From positions 1-53,091 of the forward strand of contig JANXYN010000098.1 of the NCBI GenBank assembly GCA_025356035.1: 53,091 nt of DNA. The letters are read 5' to 3'. This DNA is from Geobacteraceae bacterium (GTDB taxonomy: Bacteria; Desulfobacterota; Desulfuromonadia; Geobacterales; Geobacteraceae). Shown piece after piece: positions 16,574 through 25,706 of this stretch; positions within the stretch are counted from its first letter, which is position 1; each line of letters starts with the position of its first letter. The position numbers and the translations under genes are program-made. Under the pieces are notes generated by a model that saw only the letters and a list, made by a program, of their open reading frames with translations, searched no databases and was not told the origin of the DNA.

Positions 16574-18312
16574 GCCACAGCCTGGTTCCGACCGGTCTCT
16601 TTGGCCCGATAGAGGGCCTTGTCCGCCTTGTCGATCAGCTCTCTGGAGGTGGCGGCATCCTCCGGGAAGGTGGCGATCCCCATGCTGATGGTGAGCGCGC
16701 CCCCAGGCTGGGTTTCCTCATGGGGGAAGCGGTATTCCTCGAAGGTCTTGCGCAGCTTTTCTCCCACCACCAGCGCCAGTTCTTTGCCGGTCTCCGGCAT
16801 GATGATGATAAACTCTTCCCCACCATAGCGTACGGCGATGTCCGAAGTGCGAAGGTTCTCCCGGAACAGTTCCCCCACCTTCTTCAGCACCTCATCCCCC
16901 TGCAGGTGACCGTGCCGATCATTGTAGTTCTTGAAGAAATCGATGTCGATCATGGCCAGTGAACAGAAGTGCCCATAGCGTCGAGCCCTCTCCAGCTCTC
17001 GATCTAGCGAGATCCAGAGCTGCCGGACGTTGTTCAGGCCGGTCATGGGGTCGGTATAGGCCTGGGCTGCTGCAATTTCATAGCTCTTTTTCAGGAACTC
17101 GTAGTTCAGTTTCTGGTTCACCAGGGCCTTAAGCTTTGGCTGCAGTTCGTTAGGGTCGAGGGGGGCGGCAAAAAAACCGTCGGCCCCCGCCTCGGCTCCT
17201 TTCCGCTTTTCCTCCTGGCCAGCCTGGGGGCTGACCATCACCACCGGCACATGCCTGGTATTGTCGTGGGATTTCAGCCGCAGGCAGACCTCAAAGCCGT
17301 TCAACTCGGTCAGGGCCGTTTCGAGCAAGAACAGGTCAGGGGGGGTGTCAATTCCGATGTTGAGGGCTTCCAGGCCGTTCCTGACTGGGACAATCTCGTA
17401 CCCCTGTTCCTGGAGGAAATGGTCGAGCATCTGCAGGAGCTCCGGCTCCGTCACCGCCAGCATTACCCTGGGGGTAACCCATTCCAGAGTCAGCGGCCCC
17501 TCCTCCGGGAGGATGAAGGTAAAAGTGCTTCCTTCCCCCAGATGGCTGTCAACCCAAATCCTGCCACCGTGCAGTTCTACAAACCGCTTCACCAGGGCCA
17601 GCCCGAGCCCCAAGGCACCTGGCCGGCTAGCACCGGCCTGGCCCCGCTCGAAACCGAGGAAAATATGCTCCAGGTCCGCCTCGCTGATGCCAAGCCCCTG
17701 GTCGGTTACCGCAACTTCCAGGAATTTGCGCTCAGCGTCACCAGCCAACGTCACCTCCCGGGCGCTGACGGTTATCTGCGACCCCGCCCGAGAAAAATTG
17801 AGGGCATTGGTCAGGAGTTCCTCCAGGATAAAGGCGAATTTGTGCTCATCGGCATTGATCGGCGGCAAATCCGGCTGATAGTTTTGCCTAATGCTGATGC
17901 CTAGCCTCCCGGAGAGCGCCCGCAAGTTCTCCACACTCTTGGTCAGAGCCTCGGCCGCTGAAAAGCGCTGGGGAAAAAAGCGAGTCATGCCGATGTCAAC
18001 CTTACACAGCTCCAAAATCCTCGCCATCATGGAACTGAGTCGTCCGCTGCTCTCAATTATTGCTTCAAGACTCCCTTTCTGGGCAGCATTGAGCGGACCG
18101 GCCCCCTCATCGTGCAACTGAGCGGCAACGTCAATGATATAACCAAGCGGCGCCTGCAGCTCCTTCGACATGTGGGCCAAAAACTCCGCCTTCACTTGAT
18201 TGGCAAGGAACAACCGCTCATTGGCAAGCCGGAGCTCGTCAGTCCGCTCTTTTACCAGGCTTTCCAGGAGCTCTTTTTCCCTGGCGGTCATGTCACGTTT
18301 TGCTCTGGTCAT
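16558..18312 (-). CDS. Hybrid kinase-REC-GGDEF diguanylate cyclase, phosphosites lost
   Basis: 584 residues in the order coiled coil (~9-45), HisKA-like (~45-110), HATPase_c (~150-270), REC (~283-395), GGDEF (~418-580). The HATPase keeps its N box (EELLTNALNFS), G1 (DQGLGIS) and G2 (GALGLGLAL). In the H-box AHMSKELQAPL, Lys50 replaces the phospho-accepting His. In the REC, the Asp pair is Thr-Glu (AVTEPE), the phospho-acceptor is Glu331 (LFLLETAL), and the usual Lys is Ala383 (FFAAPL). The cyclase is intact: GGEEF at 497-501 and an RxxD inhibitory site (RTSD, 488-491). It should make c-di-GMP without a normal phosphorelay. No membrane segment. The start is placed 13 bases after the stop of the cyclase-family gene; a TTG at 18360 is an alternative. 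Confidence 0.85.
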   Translation of the reverse strand: MTRAKRDMTAREKELLESLVKERTDELRLANERLFLANQVKAEFLAHMSKELQAPLGYIIDVAAQLHDEGAGPLNAAQKGSLEAIIESSGRLSSMMARILELCKVDIGMTRFFPQRFSAAEALTKSVENLRALSGRLGISIRQNYQPDLPPINADEHKFAFILEELLTNALNFSRAGSQITVSAREVTLAGDAERKFLEVAVTDQGLGISEADLEHIFLGFERGQAGASRPGALGLGLALVKRFVELHGGRIWVDSHLGEGSTFTFILPEEGPLTLEWVTPRVMLAVTEPELLQMLDHFLQEQGYEIVPVRNGLEALNIGIDTPPDLFLLETALTELNGFEVCLRLKSHDNTRHVPVVMVSPQAGQEEKRKGAEAGADGFFAAPLDPNELQPKLKALVNQKLNYEFLKKSYEIAAAQAYTDPMTGLNNVRQLWISLDRELERARRYGHFCSLAMIDIDFFKNYNDRHGHLQGDEVLKKVGELFRENLRTSDIAVRYGGEEFIIIMPETGKELALVVGEKLRKTFEEYRFPHEETQPGGALTISMGIATFPEDAATSRELIDKADKALYRAKETGRNQAVAWQDG

Positions 18313-18325
18313 GGCAACGTATCCA

Positions 18326-19006
18326 TCAGGCAAGCGGCCACTTGGAGGTATGGGGATCAAACTCGGCGGGCGCCGCCACCCCCTCCCGGCGGCGCAATAC
18401 AGCCCGCACCGGCGCGCCGTCCCCGCCTTTAATCTTCAGCGGCAGACAGATCAATTCATAAATCCCAGCCGGCACCCCCTCCAGGTTCACTCCCTCCAGG
18501 ACGATCACGCCGTTGCCGAGCAGCTGGCGATGGACGGCACCGTCACCGTCAAGCCGCTCGATGGATAGATAGTCGATCCCGACCAGTTTTATCCCCACTT
18601 CCGTCAGGTAGTGGGCAGCTTCCATGGTGAGATGGCAATACTCTTCAGAGAAGCCTGGATGATTCCAGAGGAGTGAATTGTCGGTTTTCAGCAGCAGCCG
18701 CTCCTCACCAGCCAGGGGCAACCTCGCCAGCTCCTTCCTGCCGATGCTCTTCACCCCAAGGATTTCAGCCACCAGCGCCCTTCCCAGCAACAGGGTAAGC
18801 GGTAGCTGGTCAACCGAAATGCCGTGATTGCTCACATGGCTGGGGGGATCGATGTGGGTGCCACTGTGGGTGGTGATGGTGAGGCGGGTGACATTGGCGT
18901 CGTCCCCCCGCGCCAGGCTTGTCACCGGCACCAACTCCAGGGGCGGATCGCCGGGATAGACCGGTAGTTCGCCAGAGAGGGGAACGCTGATATCGTAGAT
19001 CTTCAT
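18326..19006 (-). CDS. Cyclase/kynurenine formamidase-like metal hydrolase
   Basis: 226 residues of the cyclase family (Pfam Cyclase). The metal-binding signature is TTHSGTHIDPPSHV, with a further GVDYLS-like stretch (LVGIDYLSIE) and LEGVNLEGVP. Members include kynurenine formamidase, which hydrolyses N-formylkynurenine, and isatin hydrolase. No other kynurenine gene is nearby, so the substrate is open. Start at 19006: GAGGTG lies upstream and the conserved N-terminus (KIYDISVPL) begins here; the longer frame to 19222 runs into the terminator and ferritin gene. Confidence 0.82.
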   Translation of the reverse strand: MKIYDISVPLSGELPVYPGDPPLELVPVTSLARGDDANVTRLTITTHSGTHIDPPSHVSNHGISVDQLPLTLLLGRALVAEILGVKSIGRKELARLPLAGEERLLLKTDNSLLWNHPGFSEEYCHLTMEAAHYLTEVGIKLVGIDYLSIERLDGDGAVHRQLLGNGVIVLEGVNLEGVPAGIYELICLPLKIKGGDGAPVRAVLRRREGVAAPAEFDPHTSKWPLA

Positions 19007-19076
19007 AGGCACCTCGGGGGATATATTTGAATTATACCGGCTCAGCGGAGATTTGCGACTGCCACGGCAGAAAATA

Positions 19077-19120
19077 TTACGGCCGCCCCGTCGGGAATCT
19101 CCCGACAATGGCGGCCGTAA
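19077..19120 (-). terminator. Terminator of the ferritin-like gene
   Basis: A long stem: TTACGGCCGCC/GGCGGCCGTAA (11 bp, perfect) with an inner GTCGGGA/TCCCGAC helix, followed on the minus strand by a T-rich tail (ATATTTTC). Confidence 0.75.
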
Positions 19121-19166
19121 ACAATAATTAATGGACTCAAGCACTTTTGCCCTGCAAGATCGATTA

Positions 19167-19598
19167 CTAGAGGTCTTCCAGTAAGGTGGTGAAGGTATCG
19201 TGGTGCTCTTCCTCTTCCTCAAGGATCTCCCGGAACATATGGCCGGTCACCTCATCCCCCTCTTTTCTGGCAAGGGCGATGATTTCCCGGTAGAGCTCGA
19301 TTCCACCCTCTTCATCCTTGATATCCTGAGCGATCATCTCCTTCAAGGTATCCCCGACCATGATCGGTTCCGGCTTGGTGGTTGGCCGCCCGCCAAGATA
19401 ATAGAGACGCTCGGCAATCCGCTCGGCGTGCTTCATCTCCTGAATGGAGATCTTCTTGATCTCGTCCTTGACCGTGAACCCCTTGACCCCGCGCCAGAGC
19501 ACATGCTGCCACATATACTGAATGGAAACCTGCAACTCCCTCGCTATCCCTTTGTTCATCAAAGCCAACAGTTCTTTTGAGCCCTTTGCCGTTTGCAT
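19167..19598 (-). CDS. Bacterioferritin-like diiron protein
   Basis: 143 residues, four-helix ferritin-like fold with diiron ligands in ARELQVSIQYMW, QEMKHAERIAERL, DEEGGIELY and EEEEEHHDTF. It matches the short bacterioferritin/Dps-like group found in strict anaerobes, probably for iron storage or peroxide defence. A haem-ligating Met cannot be assigned. Start at 19598 is supported by GGGGGGA seven bases upstream. Confidence 0.8.
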   Translation of the reverse strand: MQTAKGSKELLALMNKGIARELQVSIQYMWQHVLWRGVKGFTVKDEIKKISIQEMKHAERIAERLYYLGGRPTTKPEPIMVGDTLKEMIAQDIKDEEGGIELYREIIALARKEGDEVTGHMFREILEEEEEHHDTFTTLLEDL

Positions 19599-19637
19599 GG
19601 ATTCCCCCCTAAATGGATATGGTGTCACTCAGGTCCA

Positions 19638-19665
19638 ATTCTACCATGCCATGGCGGGATGTCCA
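19638..19665 (-). promoter_or_regulatory. Sigma70-type promoter of the ferritin-like gene
   Basis: Minus strand TGGACA (19660-19665), 16-bp spacer, TAGAAT (19638-19643); about 33 bases of leader before the ATG. Confidence 0.45.
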
Positions 19666-19725
19666 GGTTGAGCAATGCCAAAATGCGTGCAAGCCTGCAC
19701 CGAAGAGGTAAAAGCGCCGGTGAAC

Positions 19726-20601
19726 TCAGCCAAGCTCCACCAGCAGCCGCTCCAGCTCTTGCCGATCGAAGCGGTAGCTCTCCCGGCAAAATTCACAGGT
19801 GACTTCGGCCTCCCCCTGCTGCTGGATAAGATCGGCCAATTCCTTGCTGCCGAGGGAGAGGAGGACCCGTTCGATCCTTTCCCGGCTGCAGGAGCAGCGA
19901 AAGGCCAATGCCCGCTTCTCCAGGATGTCGTACGGTATCCCGGCGAACAATGTATCGAGCAGCTGTTCCGGGGTCTGTCCCTGGCGCAGCAGGGCCGTCA
20001 CTGACTGGAGCTTGCCGATCCGCTCCATCAGCTGGTCGACCGCCTCCATATCGAATGGCGGCAGCGACTGGATGAGGAACCCGCCGGCGGCGGAAACCTC
20101 GCCGTTCGCTTCAACGAAGACCCCGAGGCCGACCGCGGAAGGGGTCTGTTCCGACTCGGTCAGATAAAGAGTTAAATCTTCGGCTATCTCGCCGCTCAAC
20201 AACTGCACCATCCCCCGGTACGGCTCCTTCATCCCCAGGTCCTTGGTGACGGAGAGGAAGCCGGCCCGCCCCAGGGCGCCCCCCACATCGAGCTTCCCAT
20301 CCTTTAGCGGCAGGTCCACCAGCGGGTCCGCCAGATAACCGCGCACCGTACCGTCGCTCTCCCCCTCAACGACAATCTTCCGCAGCGGCCCGTTCCCCTC
20401 GAATTTGAGGAACACCCGCTGGCCGGTTTTCAACAGCGCCCCCATCAGCGCCCCAGCGGTCAAAGCCCTCCCGAGTGCAGCAGAAGCGGTCGGCATGGTG
20501 CCATGGAGGCCACACGCCTCCTTGACCAGACCGGTGGTCACGCAGGCCAGCGCCCGGACCGTTCCAGATTTGGTAATAATTCGCACCAGATGATCATTCA
20601 T
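19726..20601 (-). CDS. hslO: Hsp33 redox-regulated chaperone
   Basis: 291 residues. N-terminal chaperone domain ([35 protein letters not shown]) and the C-terminal zinc switch FRCSCSRE...VTCEFCRE (CxC and CxxC). Oxidation releases zinc and turns on holdase activity against unfolding proteins in the cytoplasm. The SD AAGGA precedes the ATG. It follows the U32 peptidase gene by 94 bases of repeat-rich DNA. Confidence 0.95.
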   Translation of the reverse strand: MNDHLVRIITKSGTVRALACVTTGLVKEACGLHGTMPTASAALGRALTAGALMGALLKTGQRVFLKFEGNGPLRKIVVEGESDGTVRGYLADPLVDLPLKDGKLDVGGALGRAGFLSVTKDLGMKEPYRGMVQLLSGEIAEDLTLYLTESEQTPSAVGLGVFVEANGEVSAAGGFLIQSLPPFDMEAVDQLMERIGKLQSVTALLRQGQTPEQLLDTLFAGIPYDILEKRALAFRCSCSRERIERVLLSLGSKELADLIQQQGEAEVTCEFCRESYRFDRQELERLLVELG

Positions 20602-20613
20602 AATGTTCCTTAT

Positions 20614-20694
20614 CGTGCGACGTGCGACGTTGTTCGTGCGACGTTAAAACCAAACACTAAGACCGCTGCACGTCGCACGGCTAACGCCGCACGA
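20614..20694. repeat. Cluster of CGTGCGACGT repeats
   Basis: Three direct copies of CGTGCGACGT (20614-20623, 20621-20630 overlapping, 20635-20644), an inverted copy ACGTCGCACG (20670-20679) and a degenerate one (20685-20694), filling the gap between U32 peptidase and hslO. The transcript could fold into a hairpin between the direct and inverted copies. Confidence 0.7.
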
Positions 20695-20695
20695 A

Positions 20696-23068
20696 TCACA
20701 CCAGACCCATGCTGAAATTGAACTCTGTAGTCCCCGGCAGCGCCGTGCCGCGGCCGAAGGCATCCAGCACCGGCCCCCATTTCTCCGGAGGGAGCTGTGC
20801 CAGATCCAGTTCGAACGAGGCGCACCCCATTTCCTGCAAACGTCCTCTGAATGAGGTCAGAGAAAACATGGTGGCGGGCGTCACCAGGGTGAGGCCGTCC
20901 TTCACCTCCACCTGATAGGCTTCGCCACGGTCGGACACGACCGGCGCATCGCTCTTCACATCCTTGATCCTGATCTTGGAGGTGATCACCGGCACCCCGG
21001 AATAGACCAGCACCCGTTTCCTGATGGCAAGGTCGGTGCGGAGCAGCGCGGCCATGTTGTCGGCGTCGTCCTCGATGTAGAGGGTTGCAACTGAAGCCCC
21101 CAACTCCTGCCAGGTCATCAGCGCCTGGCTGTTGAGGGAATAGAGACGGTAGTCAGTACAAAGCTCCACGTCGAGTCCCTTCAGGAGCGGGAAGTGGGAG
21201 AGGTTGGCCAACTCGAAGCGGCGGAAACCATAACTGCTGATGGCCGCCAGCGCCTCCCGGTAAAACGGCAACGCCTCGTCGAAGATGATGAACGGCAGGT
21301 GCCAGATGATCTGCCCCTCTTTCCCCTTCAGCTTGCGGCTAAACGCCGGCAGCTGGTGGAGGTTGGCCCGGGAGACCGGCAGGACAATGGCGTCAATCGC
21401 ATGCTGGTGCAGTATATGATAATCGCGGAGACTCTCCACCTTAACCACCACTTCCGCCCGCCGTTCCCCCTTTGCCGGCCGCTCTCCTACCAACGCAGCA
21501 AGTGCCCGCCTGGTCCCTGCCTCCCTCCGTTTATTTGCCTCGCCAATGGCCAGGCTGGCCAGCTGCCGGTAACATTCGCGGCGGATCTCCTTGAGCCGGG
21601 CCGGTGGGATGAAAACCGCCGGGAAATCCGGGGCCTGGAGCGATTCAAGCAAAAACGGCGTGTCGCCGGTTTTGTCGAACTGCCCCCGCAGAACCGCCAC
21701 CATATCGGTGCTTCTGGCCGACTCCAGCTTTCCGAGCGGGAAGACCAGGGCAAACTCCTGGTGGGGGAGTCGCGCGGTTACCCGCAAATTCTCCCCATCC
21801 AGAACCAATGACAGTCCACAGGGGAGCTTCTCCCCTTCTGCCGTCGCCAGCCTTTTCATGCAGGCGGCCTCGCTCATGGTGAAGGCGGTCTCGGACGAGA
21901 CCTTAAACACCGTGTCCCCCAACTTGAAGGCAAACGGCGCAGTGGTGGTGACCAGGGCCTTCTCGCGGGTGGCCATCACCTGCTCTTTGCCGAGGAACAG
22001 CTCCTTTACGGTAAAGGCCCGCCCTGCCATGTCGCTCTTCGGCTGGACCCGGAGCCGGTCCCCCACGTGAAGTCGATCGCGGCTCTCAAAGGTGAGACGG
22101 TTCCCCTTGATCGCCTTGATCTCGCCGAGGAAGCGGCCGGTTGCCCCCTTCAGGGAGGGGGTAGCGATGTCGGTCGGGGCCTTGGAGGCGAGAAAGCCCC
22201 GGGTCGGCACCCGGCCAAAGGAGAGTTTCAGCAGCTCCTTGGCTTCGGCCACCACCGCCAGCCGCCGTAGAGGCGGGGCGTCGAGCACCATTCGGTAGGC
22301 GCCGATCACGCTCGCCACGTACTCGGCCGATTTCATCCGCCCCTCAATCTTGAACGAGGCCACCCCCGCTTCGATCAGCTGCGGCACCATATCAATGCTG
22401 GAAAAATCGTTGGTGGAGAAGTAGTACCCCTCCTTCCCCCGGTATTTGTACTGGCGCCGGCAGGGTTGGGCACAGCGGCCACGGTTGCCGCTATGGCCAC
22501 CGAGGAAGGAGGAAAAGTAGCATTGGCCGGAAAAGGAGAAGCAGAGCGCGCCATGGATGAAACACTCGATCTCGGTTTTGGTGGATTGCACAATCGCGCC
22601 GATTTCGTCGATGTGGAGTTCCCGCGCCAGGACGATCCGCGCAAAGCCCAGTTCCTCCAGCTGCTTGACCCCGAGAGAGTTGTGAATGGTCATCTGGGTC
22701 GAGGCATGCAGCGGGATGCCGGGGAAATGCTCGCGGATCAGCCGGTACACCCCCATATCCTGCAGGATCACCCCGTCAACCCTCATCCATTCCAGGGCCG
22801 CCAGGGTCTCAACCAGCTGCGGCAGTTCCTGCTCCTTGACCAAAGTGTTGAGGGTGACATAAACTCGCCGGTTCTGGCCGTGGGCGTAGGCGATCAGCTT
22901 TTCCAGCTGGGCCAAGGTAAAGTTTTTCGCCTTGGCCCGCGCCGAGAATTCCTTGAGCCCCACATAGACCGCATCGGCCCCCTTCTCCATGGCGGCAAAA
23001 AAGGCTTCCAGCGACCCCGCAGGCGCGAGGAGCTCCGGTTTGTTTTCTCTGTTAGTCATAATATCCAT
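20696..23068 (-). CDS. U32 family peptidase (RlhA-like)
   Basis: 790 residues. It starts with ELLAPAGSLEAFFAAMEKGADAVY, the hallmark TIM-barrel start of U32 peptidases, and carries the Fe-S-type cysteines ECFIHGALCFSFSGQC and GRCAQPCRRQY plus KIEGRMKSAEYV. The long C-terminal part (~residues 300-790) matches the two-part architecture of RlhA-type proteins, which help hydroxylate 23S rRNA, rather than collagen-degrading peptidases. Start uncertain: ATG at 23068 or 23059 (both with weak SD). Confidence 0.85.
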   Translation of the reverse strand: MDIMTNRENKPELLAPAGSLEAFFAAMEKGADAVYVGLKEFSARAKAKNFTLAQLEKLIAYAHGQNRRVYVTLNTLVKEQELPQLVETLAALEWMRVDGVILQDMGVYRLIREHFPGIPLHASTQMTIHNSLGVKQLEELGFARIVLARELHIDEIGAIVQSTKTEIECFIHGALCFSFSGQCYFSSFLGGHSGNRGRCAQPCRRQYKYRGKEGYYFSTNDFSSIDMVPQLIEAGVASFKIEGRMKSAEYVASVIGAYRMVLDAPPLRRLAVVAEAKELLKLSFGRVPTRGFLASKAPTDIATPSLKGATGRFLGEIKAIKGNRLTFESRDRLHVGDRLRVQPKSDMAGRAFTVKELFLGKEQVMATREKALVTTTAPFAFKLGDTVFKVSSETAFTMSEAACMKRLATAEGEKLPCGLSLVLDGENLRVTARLPHQEFALVFPLGKLESARSTDMVAVLRGQFDKTGDTPFLLESLQAPDFPAVFIPPARLKEIRRECYRQLASLAIGEANKRREAGTRRALAALVGERPAKGERRAEVVVKVESLRDYHILHQHAIDAIVLPVSRANLHQLPAFSRKLKGKEGQIIWHLPFIIFDEALPFYREALAAISSYGFRRFELANLSHFPLLKGLDVELCTDYRLYSLNSQALMTWQELGASVATLYIEDDADNMAALLRTDLAIRKRVLVYSGVPVITSKIRIKDVKSDAPVVSDRGEAYQVEVKDGLTLVTPATMFSLTSFRGRLQEMGCASFELDLAQLPPEKWGPVLDAFGRGTALPGTTEFNFSMGLV

Positions 23069-23203
23069 CTGTTCAGCCTACCCGAATGCACCACCAGCGT
23101 CAAGAACGATTCACCGGCCGGATATTATGCAGATGATTTGACGAACGCCGCTGTTCTGGTTACACTGGGGGAGTATCCCACCCTGCCAGTCCGAGGTAAA
23201 ACC

Positions 23204-24970
23204 ATGCATCTTCCCATCATCTGCAGCATCTGTATCCTGGCGCTGGCAATGCCACAGGTTTTGCCGGCGGACGAGCCTATCAGCAGTTGCCTGACCTGTC
23301 ACGAAAACCGCGGCCGGATGACGGAGCTTGGCTTTCCCCACTTCACCGTCACTCAGGCAGAGGTGCAGGCCCAATCCGGGATGCCCGCCACCTGCAGCGC
23401 GTGCCATCTGGGGGACCCAACCGCGCAGGACAAGGACAAGGCCCACCAGGGTCTGGGTCGGCTGCTGCTGGTGAGGAAGCAGGGTTTAAACGCCGAGCCT
23501 ACCGAGCGACGCCTGCCGCTCGACATCATCGGCAAGGGGAATCCCCCCCTGCAGACCTTTACATACCTCGACATAAAGGATGGGCGGAAAGTGGTAGACC
23601 CGTCGGTCAAGCAGCTTATCTATCAGGACAAGAACCCTGCCACCCTCAGTCAGGATTTTGCCCTGCTGGCAAAAACTTGCGGCAGCTGCCATCCACGGCA
23701 GTTCAAGGAGTTCCGCTCCAGCGCCATGGGGAGCAATGCCAAACAGAGTCAGTACCAGAGCTGGAGCGATCCCAGCCGTGGCCCCCACAACTGCGGAGTC
23801 TGGTTTGGCGACAACTATGCAAAGATCGCCGCCACCACCGCGGTCCCCTTCTCCAAGGAGACGAGCCTCCTTAACCAGCGCTCCTGCAACACCTGCCACG
23901 TGGGGTGCCTTGACTGCCACTATACCCCCATGGCCCACGACCCGACCAAACCGGCCAGCGGCATGCACACCTTTGCCAAATTGCCACCACCCCAGAGCTG
24001 CTATGGCGGTGGTCGGGGCACCATCTGCCACGCCGGACCAGAAGAACGCCGGCGCGGCGCTGGATATTTCGGAGGGAGCTATGCCTTCCCGGAAGGGGCT
24101 GCAGCGGATCTGCACGCAGTTAACAAGGTCGGCTGTCTTGGTTGTCACAGCACCGCCGCCACCGAACCTCTACTGGGTCATGGCATGGTGAAAAGACAGG
24201 CAACCTGTGAAAAGTGCCATGCCTCTGCGGTCAAGACCCTGGCTAAGTCGGTACACCAACGACTGACCTGTGCTGCGTGCCATGTGCAGGACGTGGGTGG
24301 TTATCAGGGGACCTTCTGGGGCCCCGGCAAATTAGCCGGCAGCCAGACCCCCTTCGCCAAGTTCAACGACTATTACGGCACCATGCATGAACCGATTCTG
24401 CTCCGTGACCAGAGCGGCCGCTGGATTCCGGTCAAACCGTACCCGATGGCGGTCATGAACCAGAAAAGCGCGGAGTTGAAACCCGGCCTCCACTGGCGCT
24501 GGCCAAAGACGCTCCCTGACCTGCAACGAACCGATGATGCTTACGGCTACGTTGGTCTGAGCGGCGGGCTTCCCGAGAACAACCAGGCGCTCCTCTGGAT
24601 CCAGCTGGATAGGATCTCGCACAAATACGGCAGAAGCCGCGATTGCGATTCCTGTCACGGCCGGGCCGATGGCGAGCAGCGCCAGGATGTGAGCTGGGAG
24701 TATGGTGGCGACGGGGCATTCCCCTTCAAAGGGAAGCAGAGCGTGGTTGCCAACCGGCAAGGGCTTTTTATCCGGGGAATGCAGGCGCTGGAGCCGATTG
24801 AAACAACCGTCGGCTACACCATTTCGAGCTTTGCGCCATGGGTGTACCTGCCGGACAAATGGTGGATCAGCGGGGATTTTGCGCTGCCGGTCATCAAAGA
24901 CCGCACCGCCTATGATCGGCTAAAAGGGGATACGGAGAAGGCGAGGAAGGCAGGCATCCTCCACAGATAG
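23204..24970 (+). CDS. Periplasmic nonahaem c-type cytochrome
   Basis: 588 residues with a signal peptide (about residues 1-22, ending VLPADE). Nine CxxCH haem sites have their first Cys at residues 29, 64, 159, 228, 235, 311, 335, 356 and 481; sites 228 and 235 are almost contiguous. A tenth candidate is C266-x8-C275-H276, which is non-canonical. The last ~100 residues have no haem site. It would transfer electrons in the periplasm, perhaps to an extracellular or periplasmic acceptor; the partner is unknown. The start at 23204 is fixed by GAGGT 6 bases upstream and the signal peptide; the frame is open much further upstream opposite the U32 gene, but this is not coding. Confidence 0.88.
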   Translation: MHLPIICSICILALAMPQVLPADEPISSCLTCHENRGRMTELGFPHFTVTQAEVQAQSGMPATCSACHLGDPTAQDKDKAHQGLGRLLLVRKQGLNAEPTERRLPLDIIGKGNPPLQTFTYLDIKDGRKVVDPSVKQLIYQDKNPATLSQDFALLAKTCGSCHPRQFKEFRSSAMGSNAKQSQYQSWSDPSRGPHNCGVWFGDNYAKIAATTAVPFSKETSLLNQRSCNTCHVGCLDCHYTPMAHDPTKPASGMHTFAKLPPPQSCYGGGRGTICHAGPEERRRGAGYFGGSYAFPEGAAADLHAVNKVGCLGCHSTAATEPLLGHGMVKRQATCEKCHASAVKTLAKSVHQRLTCAACHVQDVGGYQGTFWGPGKLAGSQTPFAKFNDYYGTMHEPILLRDQSGRWIPVKPYPMAVMNQKSAELKPGLHWRWPKTLPDLQRTDDAYGYVGLSGGLPENNQALLWIQLDRISHKYGRSRDCDSCHGRADGEQRQDVSWEYGGDGAFPFKGKQSVVANRQGLFIRGMQALEPIETTVGYTISSFAPWVYLPDKWWISGDFALPVIKDRTAYDRLKGDTEKARKAGILHR

Positions 24971-24986
24971 ATGCGACGAGGTTTCG

Positions 24987-25535
24987 CTACTCGTCAAAAT
25001 AGAACGGCTCGCTCTTCAGCTCAAAGGTGATCTTCTTTACCGTGGTCGCCAGACTTTCCGCATCCTTCGGCTGGCACCAGTAATTGATGACCCCCCACTG
25101 TTTTCGGGTGATGTCGAGTGATTCTCCCCAGGTCGCATCGCCGTTAGTGGCTTCGATCCGTAGGCGATGTGTCCCCTTTGCCAGCTCAAATTGGTATTTA
25201 CGCCAGTTGCGCTGGTACTTGATCTTGAATTTGTCATCGATAACCTTGCGGCCATCGATAAAGACCTTGATCTCCACCGGATTTATCGCAAAACTTTGAT
25301 TACTCACATAGAGAATCAACGCAGCACTGCCACTCGCCACGGGGGGACTGATGCTGGTGGCAGCAGCGGGGCGGTTTGTTTCGGCCCCAGGGTCGGTTTT
25401 TTTGCTGGCGACCGGGGCACCCGTGCCGGGATCGGCCAGGGTGCCTCCAGGGACTCGGCCCACTCCTCCCGGCCCCTGACATGCCGCCAGCATCAGCGCA
25501 ACCACCGCCATTAATACCAATCTGCTGATGACCAT
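24987..25535 (-). CDS. Hypothetical lipoprotein
   Basis: 182 residues. Lipobox LMLAAC (Cys at residue 19) after a hydrophobic signal segment, then a Gly/Pro/Ala-rich linker of ~55 residues and a C-terminal beta-rich domain (NPVEIKVFIDGRKVIDDKF, AKGTHRLRIEATNG). Unrecognised family; the second part resembles beta-sandwich ligand domains. It ends 16 bases from the convergent cytochrome gene, without a visible terminator between them. The SD is weak. Confidence 0.7.
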   Translation of the reverse strand: MVISRLVLMAVVALMLAACQGPGGVGRVPGGTLADPGTGAPVASKKTDPGAETNRPAAATSISPPVASGSAALILYVSNQSFAINPVEIKVFIDGRKVIDDKFKIKYQRNWRKYQFELAKGTHRLRIEATNGDATWGESLDITRKQWGVINYWCQPKDAESLATTVKKITFELKSEPFYFDE

Positions 25536-25598
25536 AACCGCTCCGCGCCCGGTCTCTCTCCCACCATTTTCCCAAGCTTCGCCACGTGGCCGGAAACA

Positions 25599-25634
25599 GC
25601 CGCGGCCTGCCGTAATAATCTGGCAGGCCGCGGC
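25599..25634 (-). terminator. Hairpin after the rhodanese gene
   Basis: Perfect 13-bp stem GCCGCGGCCTGCC/GGCAGGCCGCGGC with a 10-nt loop. Weak T-tail (TGTTT) on the minus strand. Confidence 0.55.
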
Positions 25635-25706
25635 AATTGTCTTCGGCGGCTTGTCAGCCGGGCTTCCTTTGACTAATGTCCATCCGGTAACTTGGCAAAA
25701 AACTAT

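Noticed and set aside
22466-23203. N-terminal extension of the cytochrome frame
   Set aside because: The extension overlaps the U32 gene on the other strand, and signal peptide plus SD fix the start at 23204.
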